This document shows positions 51,653 to 60,841 of a stretch of 64,000 nt of DNA, piece by piece. Origin of the DNA: Bacillota bacterium. GTDB lineage: Bacteria > Bacillota > Clostridia > Acetivibrionales > DSM-1351. How positions within the stretch are numbered: position 1 is the first letter of the stretch; every line of letters begins with the position of its first letter. The DNA lies in assembly GCA_023460955.1 (NCBI GenBank), contig JAEWOH010000018.1, positions 62,001 through 126,000 on the forward strand, given 5' to 3'. The notes beneath the pieces were generated by a model. It made no database searches, was not told the origin of the DNA, and saw only the letters and a list, made by a program, of their open reading frames with translations. Made by a program: the position numbers and the translations under genes.

Positions 51653-51871
51653 ATGGGAAAATTTGAAAGATTTGAAAGAGTAGGGTTGAGAGATAAGGAA
51701 ACAAAGGCTTTAATAGCAGTATATCCAAATAAGCCCGAGGGAACAGACGACAAGATTGAGACTGATGTAAAGTACTGGTACTACCAGCAAAGCTGTTCGG
51801 CTGAACAGGAATTGAAGGGATTATTTGTAGATCATTTGACAGAACATGAATTAAAGTCAATTCAACATTAA
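51653..51871 (+). CDS. Small conserved-looking hypothetical protein
   Basis: 72 residues, soluble, charged, with one Cys (QQSCSAEQELKG). The ATG has GGTTGGAG upstream. It begins MGKFERFERVGLRDKETKAL, ends HLTEHELKSIQH, and has no membrane or signal segment. I do not recognise a family. Its codon use matches neighbours and a hairpin follows at 51924-51972, so it is probably a real, single gene. Confidence 0.6.
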   Translation: MGKFERFERVGLRDKETKALIAVYPNKPEGTDDKIETDVKYWYYQQSCSAEQELKGLFVDHLTEHELKSIQH

Positions 51872-51923
51872 CGAATCTTTAAATAAATAATTACTTACCT
51901 TCCCTGATGAGTGTATTCGTTTT

Positions 51924-51972
51924 GATGAGGATTGCCAAGGACTTAGCCTTATGGCAATTCCATCAATTTTTA
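51924..51972 (+). terminator. Probable intrinsic terminator after small ORF
   Basis: GATG-GG-ATTGCCA (51924-51937) pairs with TGGCAAT-TC-CATC (51952-51964) around a 14-base loop, with a short internal mismatch. A T5 run follows. Confidence 0.65.
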
Positions 51973-52105
51973 ATAGTATGGCTACAAAATAGCTGCTGTA
52001 AAAACCGTTATATCGTTCAGTAAATAATTCAGATAAAATTTCTGTAGCTAAGTAGCTTGTAAATATAAAAAAAATTTCTCTTTCCCCCCTTAAAATAAAG
52101 AAAGC

Positions 52106-52112
52106 TGTCGAA
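52106..52112 (+). promoter_or_regulatory. Possible Spo0A box (TGTCGAA)
   Basis: A perfect TGTCGAA, the core 0A box, 46 bases upstream of the CheX-like gene. A seven-base match is weak evidence on its own. Confidence 0.3.
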
Positions 52113-52157
52113 TACTGTTACAAAAGAGTATTTTTTTCCAAGTTAAGGGGTGTTACT

Positions 52158-52622
52158 ATGGATGTTAATTATATTAATCCGTTTATTCAGGCTAGCTGCT
52201 CGGTTCTTAAGTCGATAGCAAATTTCAGCTCATCGCTTGGTCAGGTTTATATTAAAACTTCACCGTATTCCAGCGAATCATTAGCAATTGTCATTGGTCT
52301 TATCGGAGATATAAAAGGACATATTGTGATCAGTATGGATAGGAAGGTAGCCTGTAAACTGGCATCTCGTATGATGATGGGCATGCCTGTGGAACGGTTG
52401 GATGAAATTTCAAAAAGTGCAATATCTGAAGCAGCTAATATGATACTTGGAAATGCAGCGACAATACTTTCCTCCAAAAACATAAAAATCGATATAACTC
52501 CTCCCGCATTGTTTGAAGGAGAGAATAATCTGGTATCAACACCTAAAATGAAAACCTTATGTATTCCAATTAACATTGGCGGCAATGAAAAGATTGAACT
52601 GGATATAGCAACATTAGGTTAA
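52158..52622 (+). CDS. CheX-like chemotaxis phosphatase
   Basis: 154 residues, the usual CheX size. The phosphatase motif ExxN is present in SEAANMILGNA (about residues 94-104), followed by the conserved ILSSKNIKIDITPPALFEG. CheX-type proteins dephosphorylate CheY-like receivers, and stand-alone copies also occur near other signalling genes. The start follows AAGGGGTGTTACT. No other chemotaxis gene is in the window, so its partner is unknown. Confidence 0.88.
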   Translation: MDVNYINPFIQASCSVLKSIANFSSSLGQVYIKTSPYSSESLAIVIGLIGDIKGHIVISMDRKVACKLASRMMMGMPVERLDEISKSAISEAANMILGNAATILSSKNIKIDITPPALFEGENNLVSTPKMKTLCIPINIGGNEKIELDIATLG

Positions 52623-52761
52623 AAATTAAATAGTAAAATGTTGGTGACACAAAGGCTATCGGGCATATTATGAGATTATACATCTATATTACAAACTGAG
52701 ATATAAGACATTATTTTTGAAGGGACGTATTATAAGATGATAAAAGTTTTTGGAGAGTATT

Positions 52762-53874
52762 ATGAGCGAAACCTTTAGTTTGTCCGAATATATGAATGTA
52801 TCTATTGAAAAGCTGGTAAAAAACGCAATAAAAGCATCATTGAAAAATCCAAGGGAATCAGCCTTCTTACTGAGCTATTCAATTAAGGCAAAAGCTGCTG
52901 CGGCAAAACGAAAACACCACGAAAATGGAAAGATTAATATACCACCTTTTCTGATTGCCAGTATATCAACCACCTGCAACTTGTTTTGCAAGGGTTGCTA
53001 TGCAAGAGCAAACAAATCCTGTACTGACAAAATTTCAGATAATCAGCTTTCCACTAAAAGGTGGAATGAGATATTTGAGGAAGCCGCCCAGTTAGGTGTT
53101 TCATTTATTTTGCTGGCTGGTGGGGAGCCCTTTATGAGAAAGGATGTTATTGAAACGGCAGCCGGTTACAAGAGTATTATATTTCCGGTTTTCACCAACG
53201 GTACAATGTTTGACCAAGGATATTTTGAGCTTTTCAATAACAACAGAAATCTTCTGCCCATTCTCAGCATAGAAGGTGATCAGACCCAAACAGACACTAG
53301 AAGAGGCAAGGGTACATATGACAAGCTGATCGATAATATGGAGTGTTTAAACAGCAAGGGTATTTTTTATGGAGCATCAGTAACAGTTACAACTCAAAAC
53401 CTTGATATGGTAACGAATGTGGACTTTGTAGATGATTTGTATAACAAGGGGTGCAAGTTGATATTTTATGTTGAGTATGTGCCTGTAACAAACGCTACCG
53501 CTGATCTTGCACCTGAACAAAAAGATAGAGACCTGCTGGATAAGAAGCTTAACATTTTGCGAAATAAATTAAACGATATGATTTTTCTGGCTTTCCCGGG
53601 AGACGAAAAAGGAACGGAAGGTTGTCTTGCAGCCGGAAGAGGTTTTTTCCACATTAACGCAAACGGCGGAGCAGAGCCCTGTCCATTTTCTCCATTTTCA
53701 GATATTAACCTCGGCGGAAGTAGTCTTCTTCAGGCACTTAAATCACCATTATTTATGAAAATAAGACAGGACGGTAGATTGCTGGGAGAACATAAGGGCG
53801 GATGTTTACTTTTTGAAAATGAAGCTTATATAGCCTCCCTGGCTGAGCAGCTCAACACTGCACCCAATCCCTAA
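52762..53874 (+). CDS. Radical SAM protein with C-terminal auxiliary Cys region
   Basis: 370 residues from ATG 52762, with TGGAGAG upstream, instead of TTG 52750. The radical SAM CxxxCxxC motif is TTCNLFCKGCYAR (about residue 72). The GGEP-like motif is LLAGGEPF (about 116). The C-terminal part has CLAAGRGFFHINANGGAEPCPFSPF, resembling SPASM/twitch-type auxiliary cluster ligands. Such proteins modify peptides or cofactors. The substrate is unknown and no peptide gene is adjacent. Confidence 0.9.
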   Translation: MSETFSLSEYMNVSIEKLVKNAIKASLKNPRESAFLLSYSIKAKAAAAKRKHHENGKINIPPFLIASISTTCNLFCKGCYARANKSCTDKISDNQLSTKRWNEIFEEAAQLGVSFILLAGGEPFMRKDVIETAAGYKSIIFPVFTNGTMFDQGYFELFNNNRNLLPILSIEGDQTQTDTRRGKGTYDKLIDNMECLNSKGIFYGASVTVTTQNLDMVTNVDFVDDLYNKGCKLIFYVEYVPVTNATADLAPEQKDRDLLDKKLNILRNKLNDMIFLAFPGDEKGTEGCLAAGRGFFHINANGGAEPCPFSPFSDINLGGSSLLQALKSPLFMKIRQDGRLLGEHKGGCLLFENEAYIASLAEQLNTAPNP

Positions 53875-53913
53875 GGTTCAGGTTTTCTATTGGCTGATCA
53901 TAAATACATGTGA

Positions 53914-53960
53914 AACTCCCCCTGGCCGAGCGACGATCCCGAGCTCGACTAGGGGGAGTT
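53914..53960. terminator. Bidirectional terminator-like stem-loop
   Basis: Perfect 10-base G/C-rich arms (53914-53923 and 53951-53960) with an internal CGAGC/GCTCG hairpin. It separates the convergent radical SAM and ArsR genes; T-tracts are weak. Confidence 0.65.
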
Positions 53961-53967
53961 ATAGACT

Positions 53968-54252
53968 TCAAGCTTTTTCGTCATGCAGAAGGATTTTCGC
54001 AATATTGATTACATCTTCATCCACCACACTGTAGCAGATTTCAAGTCCGTTACGTTCACCTGTTATAATACCCGCTGACTTGAGCTTCGCTAAATGCTGT
54101 GATACTGTAGACTGTGGCAGGCCAAGACATTCCTGAATCTTTGTAACGTTACAGCCGCCTTCCATTAAGCCTTTAATAATACACAGCCTATGCGGATGTG
54201 CCATTGCCTTAATTTTGTCGGCCTTTTTTTCATACATTTTTAAATCAATCAA
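53968..54252 (-). CDS. ArsR-family transcriptional regulator
   Basis: 94 residues. The winged helix includes AMAHPHRLCIIKGLMEGG, LGLPQSTVSQHLAKLKSAGII and RNGLEICYSVVDE. Cys residues at LCII, GGCNV, ECLG and EICY could sense sulfane sulfur or metals. It is preceded on the same strand by the remains of a CoA-disulfide-reductase/DsrE gene. Regulators beside such genes commonly respond to reactive sulfur; here the target is broken. Confidence 0.88.
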   Translation of the reverse strand: MIDLKMYEKKADKIKAMAHPHRLCIIKGLMEGGCNVTKIQECLGLPQSTVSQHLAKLKSAGIITGERNGLEICYSVVDEDVINIAKILLHDEKA

Positions 54253-54336
54253 TTGGAAAACCTCCTTAGTTACCTTTCATTAAATCCAAAGCAAAATTTT
54301 ATGTTTACGATTAAATAAACAGACTCATATCAGCTT

Positions 54337-54587
54337 CTAAATTTCCTTTTTATTTATAAAGAAACGGATCAGCCTGGGTCCAATCCCTCCAAAATTCATT
54401 TTAGAAAGCGACAATTTATTTGCTCCTTTAGGCATCATAACACCAAACATTCTGGAAATAAAGTCCTTTTTTACACCTTTACCTTCAGTTTTTCTTAAAA
54501 TATACAGTTCACAGAAGGAGGCAGTGGCCCTTTCAAGCTCATTGCTGAATCTCCTCCTGCCACTCCCCCGATAATTAATACTTTCAT
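54337..54587 (-). pseudogene. Decayed CoA-disulfide reductase / DsrE-type fusion gene
   Basis: From ATG 54587 (ribosome site GAGGAG) the frame reads MKVLIIGGVAGGDSAMS, the FAD-binding N-terminus of CoA-disulfide reductase/NADH oxidase, then stops at 54495. A different frame on the same strand continues to 54337 and encodes SRMFGVMMPKGANKL and LSKMNFGGIGPRLIRFF. These are typical of the C-terminal DsrE-like domain attached to such reductases. Over 600 expected residues between are missing. This fits an internal deletion with frameshift. The 87-codon open frame 54600-54337 is therefore not a real gene. Confidence 0.65.
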
Positions 54588-54842
54588 GAGGTCTCCTCAA
54601 AAAAATACTATATTATTATATTATGATTTTACGATGTAACATGTGCATTGTCAATCATCTGATTTTTTATAAGTTACTGGAAAGTGACAATCCATAACCC
54701 TCGCAGCATATAAAAACAATTATTTAAAATAATGCTTTTATGAATATTAATTTAGGTACGTTAAATAATAAATAAAGCAAATTTTTTACTGTCAGTGAGC
54801 AAACGCACTTTTAAATTTATTATCAGAATGGAGCAGATAAAT

Positions 54843-54980
54843 ATGCCTACAGATAAAAGAAGTAAAAAGACAAAAGACAAGAAAAAGGACGGAGCTTTTC
54901 CGTCAAAGAATATTAAGCATGATCCACAGTCTGAAAGTGCCAGAGCGAAGTTTGGAAAAGAAACCCTTGCAGAAGAATGA
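54843..54980 (+). CDS. CPC_1213-like small protein
   Basis: 45 residues from ATG 54843, with GGAG about ten bases upstream; earlier starts at 54795 and 54828 are possible. It is very charged: MPTDKRSKKTKDKKKDGAFP, then IKHDPQSESARAKFGKE. The KHDPxSESARAKFG ending matches the small clostridial family named CPC_1213, of unknown function. A strong terminator follows immediately, supporting a real short transcript. Confidence 0.7.
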   Translation: MPTDKRSKKTKDKKKDGAFPSKNIKHDPQSESARAKFGKETLAEE

Positions 54981-54981
54981 G

Positions 54982-55013
54982 GGGACGGGAGAAAAACTCC
55001 TGTCCTTTTATTT
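54982..55013 (+). terminator. Intrinsic terminator after CPC_1213-like gene
   Basis: GGACGGGAG (54983-54991) pairs with CTCCTGTCC (54997-55005) with one G-U pair and a five-base loop. TTTTATTT follows. Confidence 0.85.
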
Positions 55014-55093
55014 AAAATAGATGTTAAATAATTAACAAAAGGGGTATATATATATTGAAAGTCATTAACATTATTATAGGAGGTACTTAGAAT

Positions 55094-55861
55094 ATGAAGA
55101 ATTTGTTTGATCTTAGTGGCAGAGTAGCGGTTGTAACAGGTGCATCCTCTGGATTGGGTGTTCAAATGGCAAAAGCATTAGCCCATCAGGGCGCAGATAT
55201 AGCAATTCTGGCAAGACGTAAGGAAAAATTGGACAAGGTTGCAGAAGAAATAAGGAGTATTGGAGTCAAGTGTATTCCGGTACAGTGTGATGTAACAGAC
55301 ACAGCGTCGGTAGTATCAGCAGCCTCAGCTGTTAAAGCGGAATTCGGAAAAGTTGATATACTGGTAAATAATGCAGGTTCAGGCGGAGTAGGCCCGGCAG
55401 AGGAAATGACTGATGATGATTGGAGTCATACAATTAAGGTTGATTTAGACGGCGTATTTAAGGTTGCAAGAGAATTTGGGAAACTGATGATTGAAAATAA
55501 ATACGGGCGAATTATAAATATTTCTTCAATGTATGGTATAGTGGGAAACATGGCATTGCCGACAGCTGCTTATCATGCAGCAAAAGGCGGAGTTAATAAT
55601 CTTACAAGAGCACTTGCTGCTGAGTGGGCTAAGCATAACATAACTGTCAACTCCTTGTGCCCGGGTTACTTTGCTACTGAATTAACTGAGGAGTCTATAA
55701 ATACCGAATTCTTTACAAATTATATGAAATCAACTGTCCCAGTTGGCAGATATGGTGCAGAGGGAGAACTGGATTCTACAGTTGTTTATCTTGCGTCGGA
55801 TTATTCATCCTATGTAACCGGAGTAATTCTCCCTGTGGATGGTGGCTATACTTGTGTATAA
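55094..55861 (+). CDS. SDR-family oxidoreductase (gluconate 5-dehydrogenase-like)
   Basis: 255 residues. The NAD(P) motif is TGASSGLG near residue 16. NNAG is at about 93, the catalytic Ser in NISSMYG and the YxxxK pair in YHAAK (about 158). The C-terminal YVTGVILPVDGGYT closes a classical SDR. The sequence is of the gluconate 5-dehydrogenase / 3-ketoacyl reductase type. Substrate unproven. AGGAGG precedes the ATG and a strong terminator follows, so it is monocistronic. Confidence 0.92.
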   Translation: MKNLFDLSGRVAVVTGASSGLGVQMAKALAHQGADIAILARRKEKLDKVAEEIRSIGVKCIPVQCDVTDTASVVSAASAVKAEFGKVDILVNNAGSGGVGPAEEMTDDDWSHTIKVDLDGVFKVAREFGKLMIENKYGRIINISSMYGIVGNMALPTAAYHAAKGGVNNLTRALAAEWAKHNITVNSLCPGYFATELTEESINTEFFTNYMKSTVPVGRYGAEGELDSTVVYLASDYSSYVTGVILPVDGGYTCV

Positions 55862-55885
55862 ATGTGATGACAGCTTCAATATTAC

Positions 55886-55923
55886 AAAAAAGGTTTCTGC
55901 CAATTGAGCAGAAACCTTTTTTT
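55886..55923 (+). terminator. Intrinsic terminator after SDR gene
   Basis: Perfect 15-base arms (55886-55900 and 55907-55921) with a six-base loop and a T7 run. Confidence 0.9.
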
Positions 55924-56015
55924 AGTAATAGCTATTCCACTATACATCAAAATCTATTAAACTTATATTAACTAATGTATGTTTTAACAACAACTGGCAG
56001 ATTTTGAGGTGTAGA

Positions 56016-58007
56016 GTGAAAAAATTCCTATCAGGGTTACTTAAAAGACCGGCATATATCATTTTTATCAGCGTTATTATAGCAACTTTTTGCTTTTTGT
56101 TTATAATATGGGAACCGTCTATCATAACTATAGCTCCCGCAACCGGATCTACACATACAGATTCAAGTTCGTCTGCTCAAACTGCAGCTTCTTCAGGGCC
56201 GGTAACGATTGACAAGGCAGAAACCGGCAGTTCAAACCATAACGGCGCATTACCTGCACCTTTTCTGCTTTCCACAGCTGATGTTTCAAGTCAAGGAAAA
56301 AATATGACATTGAAGCTTCTGCTTACAGATGTCAGGCATATAACAAATGCTGACCCTGGGCCTTATGGAGAAAATTACTATGAAGGTCAATTAACTGCAG
56401 AGGTATATGATGAATATAACAAGTTGGTTTCTAACACAAAGCTCAATGAATTTTTTTCAGAGAACGAGACTGCTATATTCAGAGAAAAGTTCGATCTAAA
56501 GGTTGAGGACTATAATGGTGACGGGCTTGCAGATTTTACCGTAGGGCAATATGCTGGCAGCAATTTCAATACCTTTTTGCTTTTTACAATTTCGGACAAG
56601 GGAACAGTAAGCCTTCTGCCAATCCAGGGAGGTCCCCAAGAAATATTATGCTCTGACTTTGAAGGGTATTATTCCACAAAGTTCGTAAAAATAGGTAAAA
56701 AGGGTTTCAAGTTTTCAATTTATGATATGGATAAAGGTAAATATGTTGAAAAGACTTATCTATGGATTGACGGGGAATTCGTTCGGGTGGCACCAAACAG
56801 TATAACAGGTGAGGACAGATACGATATAAGCAAAGTAGTAAAGAGAAAAAGAATTGTTTTGAAAGATGGCAGTGCTGTAAGCAATATAGACCTTATTAAT
56901 AACCTTGACATTACAGAGGATACAATAAAATACGTTTACTATGATAAGCCCGAGAATATAAAGATTGCAAATATATATGAGGGAAGTTTCACTTCTGCGG
57001 GAAAACAAGAGCTTTTGATTATTTTTAAGCTTAAAGGTCTGCCCCATGCAGCTGGTTTGGATTATTCGGTGGCTGCAATATACCAAAAGGGAACTGTTGA
57101 TCGGATATCCCAGCAAGCTTTTATTACTGATGAAGCGCAATTCAGGTTGCTTACTGACAGTAACCGGAAGAAGTATCTGCTTTATTCCGGTACGACTACC
57201 TATCAGGGCCATAGTACCTGCACACTGCAGCTTATGGATTTATCAAAGAATTGGAAACAGCAGCTGAATGAGGATAATGGATTTTTTTCCGGCCAGTACA
57301 GATTTGATCTAATGGCTGATGATATTGTTAAAGTAACCGAACCAATTTTCACTGAAAATGATGTGGTTGGATGGAAGAAAAAATGCTATCTTGTATGGGA
57401 TTCAAAAACTGCCGAAATGGTTCCATACATTCCGATTTCATATAAGAACAATAAGGGACAGCCATACTTTAATGCCGATTCCTTATCTCCGGACGGCAGA
57501 TATGCTGTTATTTCTCACGAATGGGGCTTGGATGGAGGCTCATATATTCTTATTTATGATGTTATTAAAAATAAATTAATCGGCAAGTATGATATTCTTG
57601 CTCAGGAGTTTGGCTTTAACTGGTCTCCTGATAGTAAAAAGCTGAGCATAACAAAGTTGGCAAGGATATGGATAGATACTTGTGTTATTAATTTAGATAA
57701 GAAATCTGTCACAAGCCTTTCAGATGATGACATGGCGGGGTTTGAACAATTCGGAAAGCTTGGAGTGGTTTTCAACTACAGCCTTAGAACGTATAGACCG
57801 GACCCTTACATACAGTTCTGTGAGTGGTCACCGGACAGTGGGAAAATTCTGATGTTTTATCAATGGACAGATGATAAGGATAACAGGCAAAGCGGTAATT
57901 TTGTTTATGATGTAACTAGCAAAGCAGTTTCTAGAATCACTCAGAATAATCCTGACCCGGGAGGTGGCAACATAGAACCTGTAAAGCCGAAGGATTTTGA
58001 GTGGTAA
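56016..58007 (+). CDS. Membrane-anchored protein with beta-propeller-like C-terminus, unknown function
   Basis: 663 residues from GTG 56016; GAGGTG at 56006-56011 rules out TTG 56004. One N-terminal membrane segment (about residues 15-37) and a Ser/Thr/Ala linker precede a domain (about 70-240) with DYNGDGLADFTVGQ, an FG-GAP/calcium-binding-like stretch. The C-terminal third has repeated SPDGRYAVISHEW, SPDSKKLSITK and SPDSGKILMFY blades, as in TolB/WD40-like propellers. It is expected on the cell surface. I do not recognise a specific family. Confidence 0.7.
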   Translation: MKKFLSGLLKRPAYIIFISVIIATFCFLFIIWEPSIITIAPATGSTHTDSSSSAQTAASSGPVTIDKAETGSSNHNGALPAPFLLSTADVSSQGKNMTLKLLLTDVRHITNADPGPYGENYYEGQLTAEVYDEYNKLVSNTKLNEFFSENETAIFREKFDLKVEDYNGDGLADFTVGQYAGSNFNTFLLFTISDKGTVSLLPIQGGPQEILCSDFEGYYSTKFVKIGKKGFKFSIYDMDKGKYVEKTYLWIDGEFVRVAPNSITGEDRYDISKVVKRKRIVLKDGSAVSNIDLINNLDITEDTIKYVYYDKPENIKIANIYEGSFTSAGKQELLIIFKLKGLPHAAGLDYSVAAIYQKGTVDRISQQAFITDEAQFRLLTDSNRKKYLLYSGTTTYQGHSTCTLQLMDLSKNWKQQLNEDNGFFSGQYRFDLMADDIVKVTEPIFTENDVVGWKKKCYLVWDSKTAEMVPYIPISYKNNKGQPYFNADSLSPDGRYAVISHEWGLDGGSYILIYDVIKNKLIGKYDILAQEFGFNWSPDSKKLSITKLARIWIDTCVINLDKKSVTSLSDDDMAGFEQFGKLGVVFNYSLRTYRPDPYIQFCEWSPDSGKILMFYQWTDDKDNRQSGNFVYDVTSKAVSRITQNNPDPGGGNIEPVKPKDFEW

Positions 58008-58061
58008 AACCGGCTTGAGCGGGTAACGGACTCAACGTTAAAATAAAAAGGGATAGATATT

Positions 58062-58907
58062 ATGAGCGAAAAAGTAATACTTGTAACAGGTGCAAATTCC
58101 GGAATGGGAAAGGCTACCGCAGCCAAGCTGGCTGATACCGGCGCAAGGGTAATCATGCTTTGCAGGGATATGGCCAGAGGTGAGGCGGCCTTGAGGGAGG
58201 TATCAGAGCAGAACTCTGCAAGAAAGCTTGAACTGATGTTGTGCGACCTTGGGGATATGAGAGATATTAGGCGTTTTACAGATGAGTTCAAAGAAAGATA
58301 CGGCCGCCTGGACATTCTCGTCAACAATGCAGGAGTAATCACATTGGACAGACGAGAGACCAAGGACGGCTTTGAGCTTCAGTTTGGTGTAAACCACCTG
58401 GGTCATTTTCTACTTACCCTACGTCTAATAGATATAATGCCTGAGCATTCAGGGGCAAGGATAGTGGTTGTGGGCTCGGGAGCACACAAGGCGGGAAGAA
58501 TTCATTTTAACGATATCAATTTGAAAAAAGGCTACAACGTAGTTTCTGCCTATGGTCAGGCTAAGCTTGCCAATCTGCTGTTTACCAGAGAACTTGCAAA
58601 AAGGTTGGACGGAAAAGGTATTACTGTCAATTGTGCTCACCCGGGGGCAGTTGCAACCTCGATGGGAGTTGACAGAAAAACCGGTTTCGGTAAAACAATT
58701 ACCGGACTGCTAAAGCCCCTTTTTCAGACTCCTGAGCTGGGGTCCCGCACAGCACTCTATTTGGCGCTGGACCCGGCCGTAAGGGATATTACCGGAGAAT
58801 ATTTTTATAAATGTAAAAGGGCCAAGTCCTCAAAAGCTTCAAAGAATGAGGAGCTGGCCCGGAAATTATTTGAATTAAGTGAAAAGCTGACGGATGAACA
58901 TATCTAG
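58062..58907 (+). CDS. SDR-family oxidoreductase (retinol dehydrogenase-like)
   Basis: 281 residues. TGANSGMGKATA at residue 8 is the NADP-binding motif. NNAG lies at about 88, GVNHLGHFLLT at 113 and YGQAKLANLLFTREL holds the catalytic Tyr and Lys. The C-terminal tail extends 30 residues beyond the classical fold. It belongs to the WWOX/retinol-dehydrogenase-like subgroup, which is widespread in bacteria with unknown substrates. The ribosome site is weak (GGGATAG). Its stop is seven bases from the convergent uppP stop. Confidence 0.9.
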   Translation: MSEKVILVTGANSGMGKATAAKLADTGARVIMLCRDMARGEAALREVSEQNSARKLELMLCDLGDMRDIRRFTDEFKERYGRLDILVNNAGVITLDRRETKDGFELQFGVNHLGHFLLTLRLIDIMPEHSGARIVVVGSGAHKAGRIHFNDINLKKGYNVVSAYGQAKLANLLFTRELAKRLDGKGITVNCAHPGAVATSMGVDRKTGFGKTITGLLKPLFQTPELGSRTALYLALDPAVRDITGEYFYKCKRAKSSKASKNEELARKLFELSEKLTDEHI

Positions 58908-58914
58908 CGCAATT

Positions 58915-59760
58915 TTAGAATACTTTGAACAGTCCCGCAACAACAACTATCACTGCAAAAATCATTCTATAGTACGCAAACCCCTTCATAGGCTTCTTTT
59001 TAAGGTAAGCTATAAACTTGCTGATAACAGCGACTGCAACTATAAAGGATACTATAAAGCCTACTATAAGTGCGGTTATCTCTGTACCTGTTAGTAAATT
59101 AAAATCTCCCAGCTTTATTATTTGTAAAAAGCTCATTCCGAACATAACAGGTATTGCCAGAAAAAAAGAGAATTCTGCGGCAACCACTGTTGATAGTCCT
59201 GAAACCCAGCCTCCGATAATTGTTGAGGCTGAACGTGACATACCTGGGATTATAGCCAAACATTGAAAGGCACCTATAATTAATGCCTGCTTTGGTGTGA
59301 CGCTAAGCTTCTGTTTAGTAATATTATTGTTACGGAACCTGTTTTCTGCATATATCATCCATATTGCTCCCAGAAACAGAGTTATGGCTACAGTTAAATA
59401 GTTGAATAGATATGTATCTGCAATATCACCCAGCAACAATTTAACAGCCACTCCCGGAATACATGCCAAAGCAATCATAAGCCAGAATTTAAAGCCTGAT
59501 TTTTCATAGCCTACCTTTGAAGGAAAGAAATTAATCAGTGTCTCCTTAATCTTTTGCCAGTAAAGAAGCACTACGGCCAATATAGCGCCAAGCTGGATTA
59601 CATAAGTATACATTTCAATATAATTGGAATTTGGACTTTCGAAATGTAAAAGGTTTTGAAAAATAATAAGATGCCCGGTTGATGATACAGGCAGAAACTC
59701 GGTAATTCCTTCAACAATGCCCAGTATAATTGATTTCAGTACGAAAAGTAAAAAATCCAT
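58915..59760 (-). CDS. uppP: Undecaprenyl-diphosphate phosphatase (UppP/BacA)
   Basis: 281 residues from ATG 59760; a GGAGG lies between this and an upstream ATG at 59772. Eight or so membrane segments. The N-terminal GIVEGITEFLPVSSTGHLI and the later IIPGMSRSASTIIGG are the two family signatures, with the catalytic Glu/Ser/Arg residues. It recycles undecaprenyl diphosphate to the monophosphate for wall synthesis and can give bacitracin tolerance. A BceA-like gene, also bacitracin related, lies 4 kb away. Confidence 0.96.
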   Translation of the reverse strand: MDFLLFVLKSIILGIVEGITEFLPVSSTGHLIIFQNLLHFESPNSNYIEMYTYVIQLGAILAVVLLYWQKIKETLINFFPSKVGYEKSGFKFWLMIALACIPGVAVKLLLGDIADTYLFNYLTVAITLFLGAIWMIYAENRFRNNNITKQKLSVTPKQALIIGAFQCLAIIPGMSRSASTIIGGWVSGLSTVVAAEFSFFLAIPVMFGMSFLQIIKLGDFNLLTGTEITALIVGFIVSFIVAVAVISKFIAYLKKKPMKGFAYYRMIFAVIVVVAGLFKVF

Positions 59761-60149
59761 TTTGTCCTCCATGTTCCAATATAATTCTCTTTGGTTTTCA
59801 ATATATAATCTATATAGATCTATATGTATAAATCTTTATGCGAAAATACGTTGAAGTTATTCAAAAACTTTATGTCCTATCTATTAGGGTACAGAACGCC
59901 GGGCTTTAAGTCAAGTTACAAAAAAGTAATTTCCAAAGCTTCACTTTAGCTTTCCCTTTACGGTCCCCTTTCTTTTCCCTTATCCGGTTCAAAAAGTTTA
60001 CGGACTATTTTGCTGGTTTGTCTGATTAAATTTGGGTACAAATGATATAGACACAAAACCTTACTAAATGTACAATATCTTTTAGCGCAACCTTGATTGC
60101 CTGAAGATCTTTACTTAATTGCGTAGAGTTACGCAGACAGGAGGAAAGT
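59761..60149. other. Intergenic region between uppP and trmB
   Basis: 389 bases without a credible gene. It has the perfect palindrome ATATAGATCTATAT (59812-59825) near the uppP promoter region and a short hairpin TGCGTA-N4-TACGCA (60120-60135) just before the trmB ribosome site. Nothing else was recognised. Confidence 0.5.
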
Positions 60150-60812
60150 GTGAGATTAAGAAGAAAACCTTGGGCTAGGCCTGAATTGGCAGCATGTCCT
60201 TTTTATATTGACAAGCCGCCCGATATGAAAGGGAAGTGGCAGGAGCTTTTCGGTAACGGTAATCCAATGCAGCTTGAGCTTGGGTGCGGGAAGGGCGGAT
60301 TTATTTCCAAAGTCGCCGCTGCCAACCAACAAATAAACTATATTGCAGTTGATATAAAAAGTGAGGTGCTTGCACTTGCCAAGCGCAAGATTGAAGCAGA
60401 ATTTGCTAATGTCGGATTAAGTGAAATTAAAAATGTTAAGCTGATGTCTCAAAATATAGAGCAGATAGATAATATGCTGGCTCCAACAGATAATATAGAA
60501 AAAATATATATAAACTTCTGCAATCCCTGGCCAAAGTCCCCATATAAAAAGAAAAGACTGACCCACGGAAAACAGCTGATTAAATATAAAACTTTCCTGA
60601 AACCGGCTGCTGAAATATGGTTCAAGACTGATAATGATGAGCTTTTCAGGGAATCGGTTAAATATTTTGAAGAAAATGGGTTCATAATAAAGTATGCAAC
60701 AGAAGATTTACATTCCAGCGGATTTACTGATAGCGTACCTACCGAACACGAAATAATGTTTTCCCAAGATGGAATAAAAATTAAGTTTCTGATAGCAGTT
60801 TTAGCAGGTTAA
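60150..60812 (+). CDS. trmB: tRNA (guanine-N7-)-methyltransferase
   Basis: 220 residues from a GTG start with AGGAGGAAA upstream. The SAM motif LELGCGKGGFISK is near residue 46. The hallmark INFCNPWPKSPYKKKRLTH (about 128-146) and the FKTDNDELFRESVKYF segment define TrmB. It makes m7G46 in tRNA. It is followed after 29 bases by another methyltransferase gene. Confidence 0.95.
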   Translation: MRLRRKPWARPELAACPFYIDKPPDMKGKWQELFGNGNPMQLELGCGKGGFISKVAAANQQINYIAVDIKSEVLALAKRKIEAEFANVGLSEIKNVKLMSQNIEQIDNMLAPTDNIEKIYINFCNPWPKSPYKKKRLTHGKQLIKYKTFLKPAAEIWFKTDNDELFRESVKYFEENGFIIKYATEDLHSSGFTDSVPTEHEIMFSQDGIKIKFLIAVLAG

Positions 60813-60841
60813 TTAAAATATAAAATTAAGGGACTGTGAAT

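Noticed and set aside
52158..52622. Sigma-D promoter for the CheX gene
   Set aside because: TAAA and GTCGAATA are present but the 12-base spacing is too short for the consensus.
54337..54600. 87-residue protein on the minus strand
   Set aside because: Its first half is out of frame with a recognisable reductase N-terminus; the region is better explained as a pseudogene.
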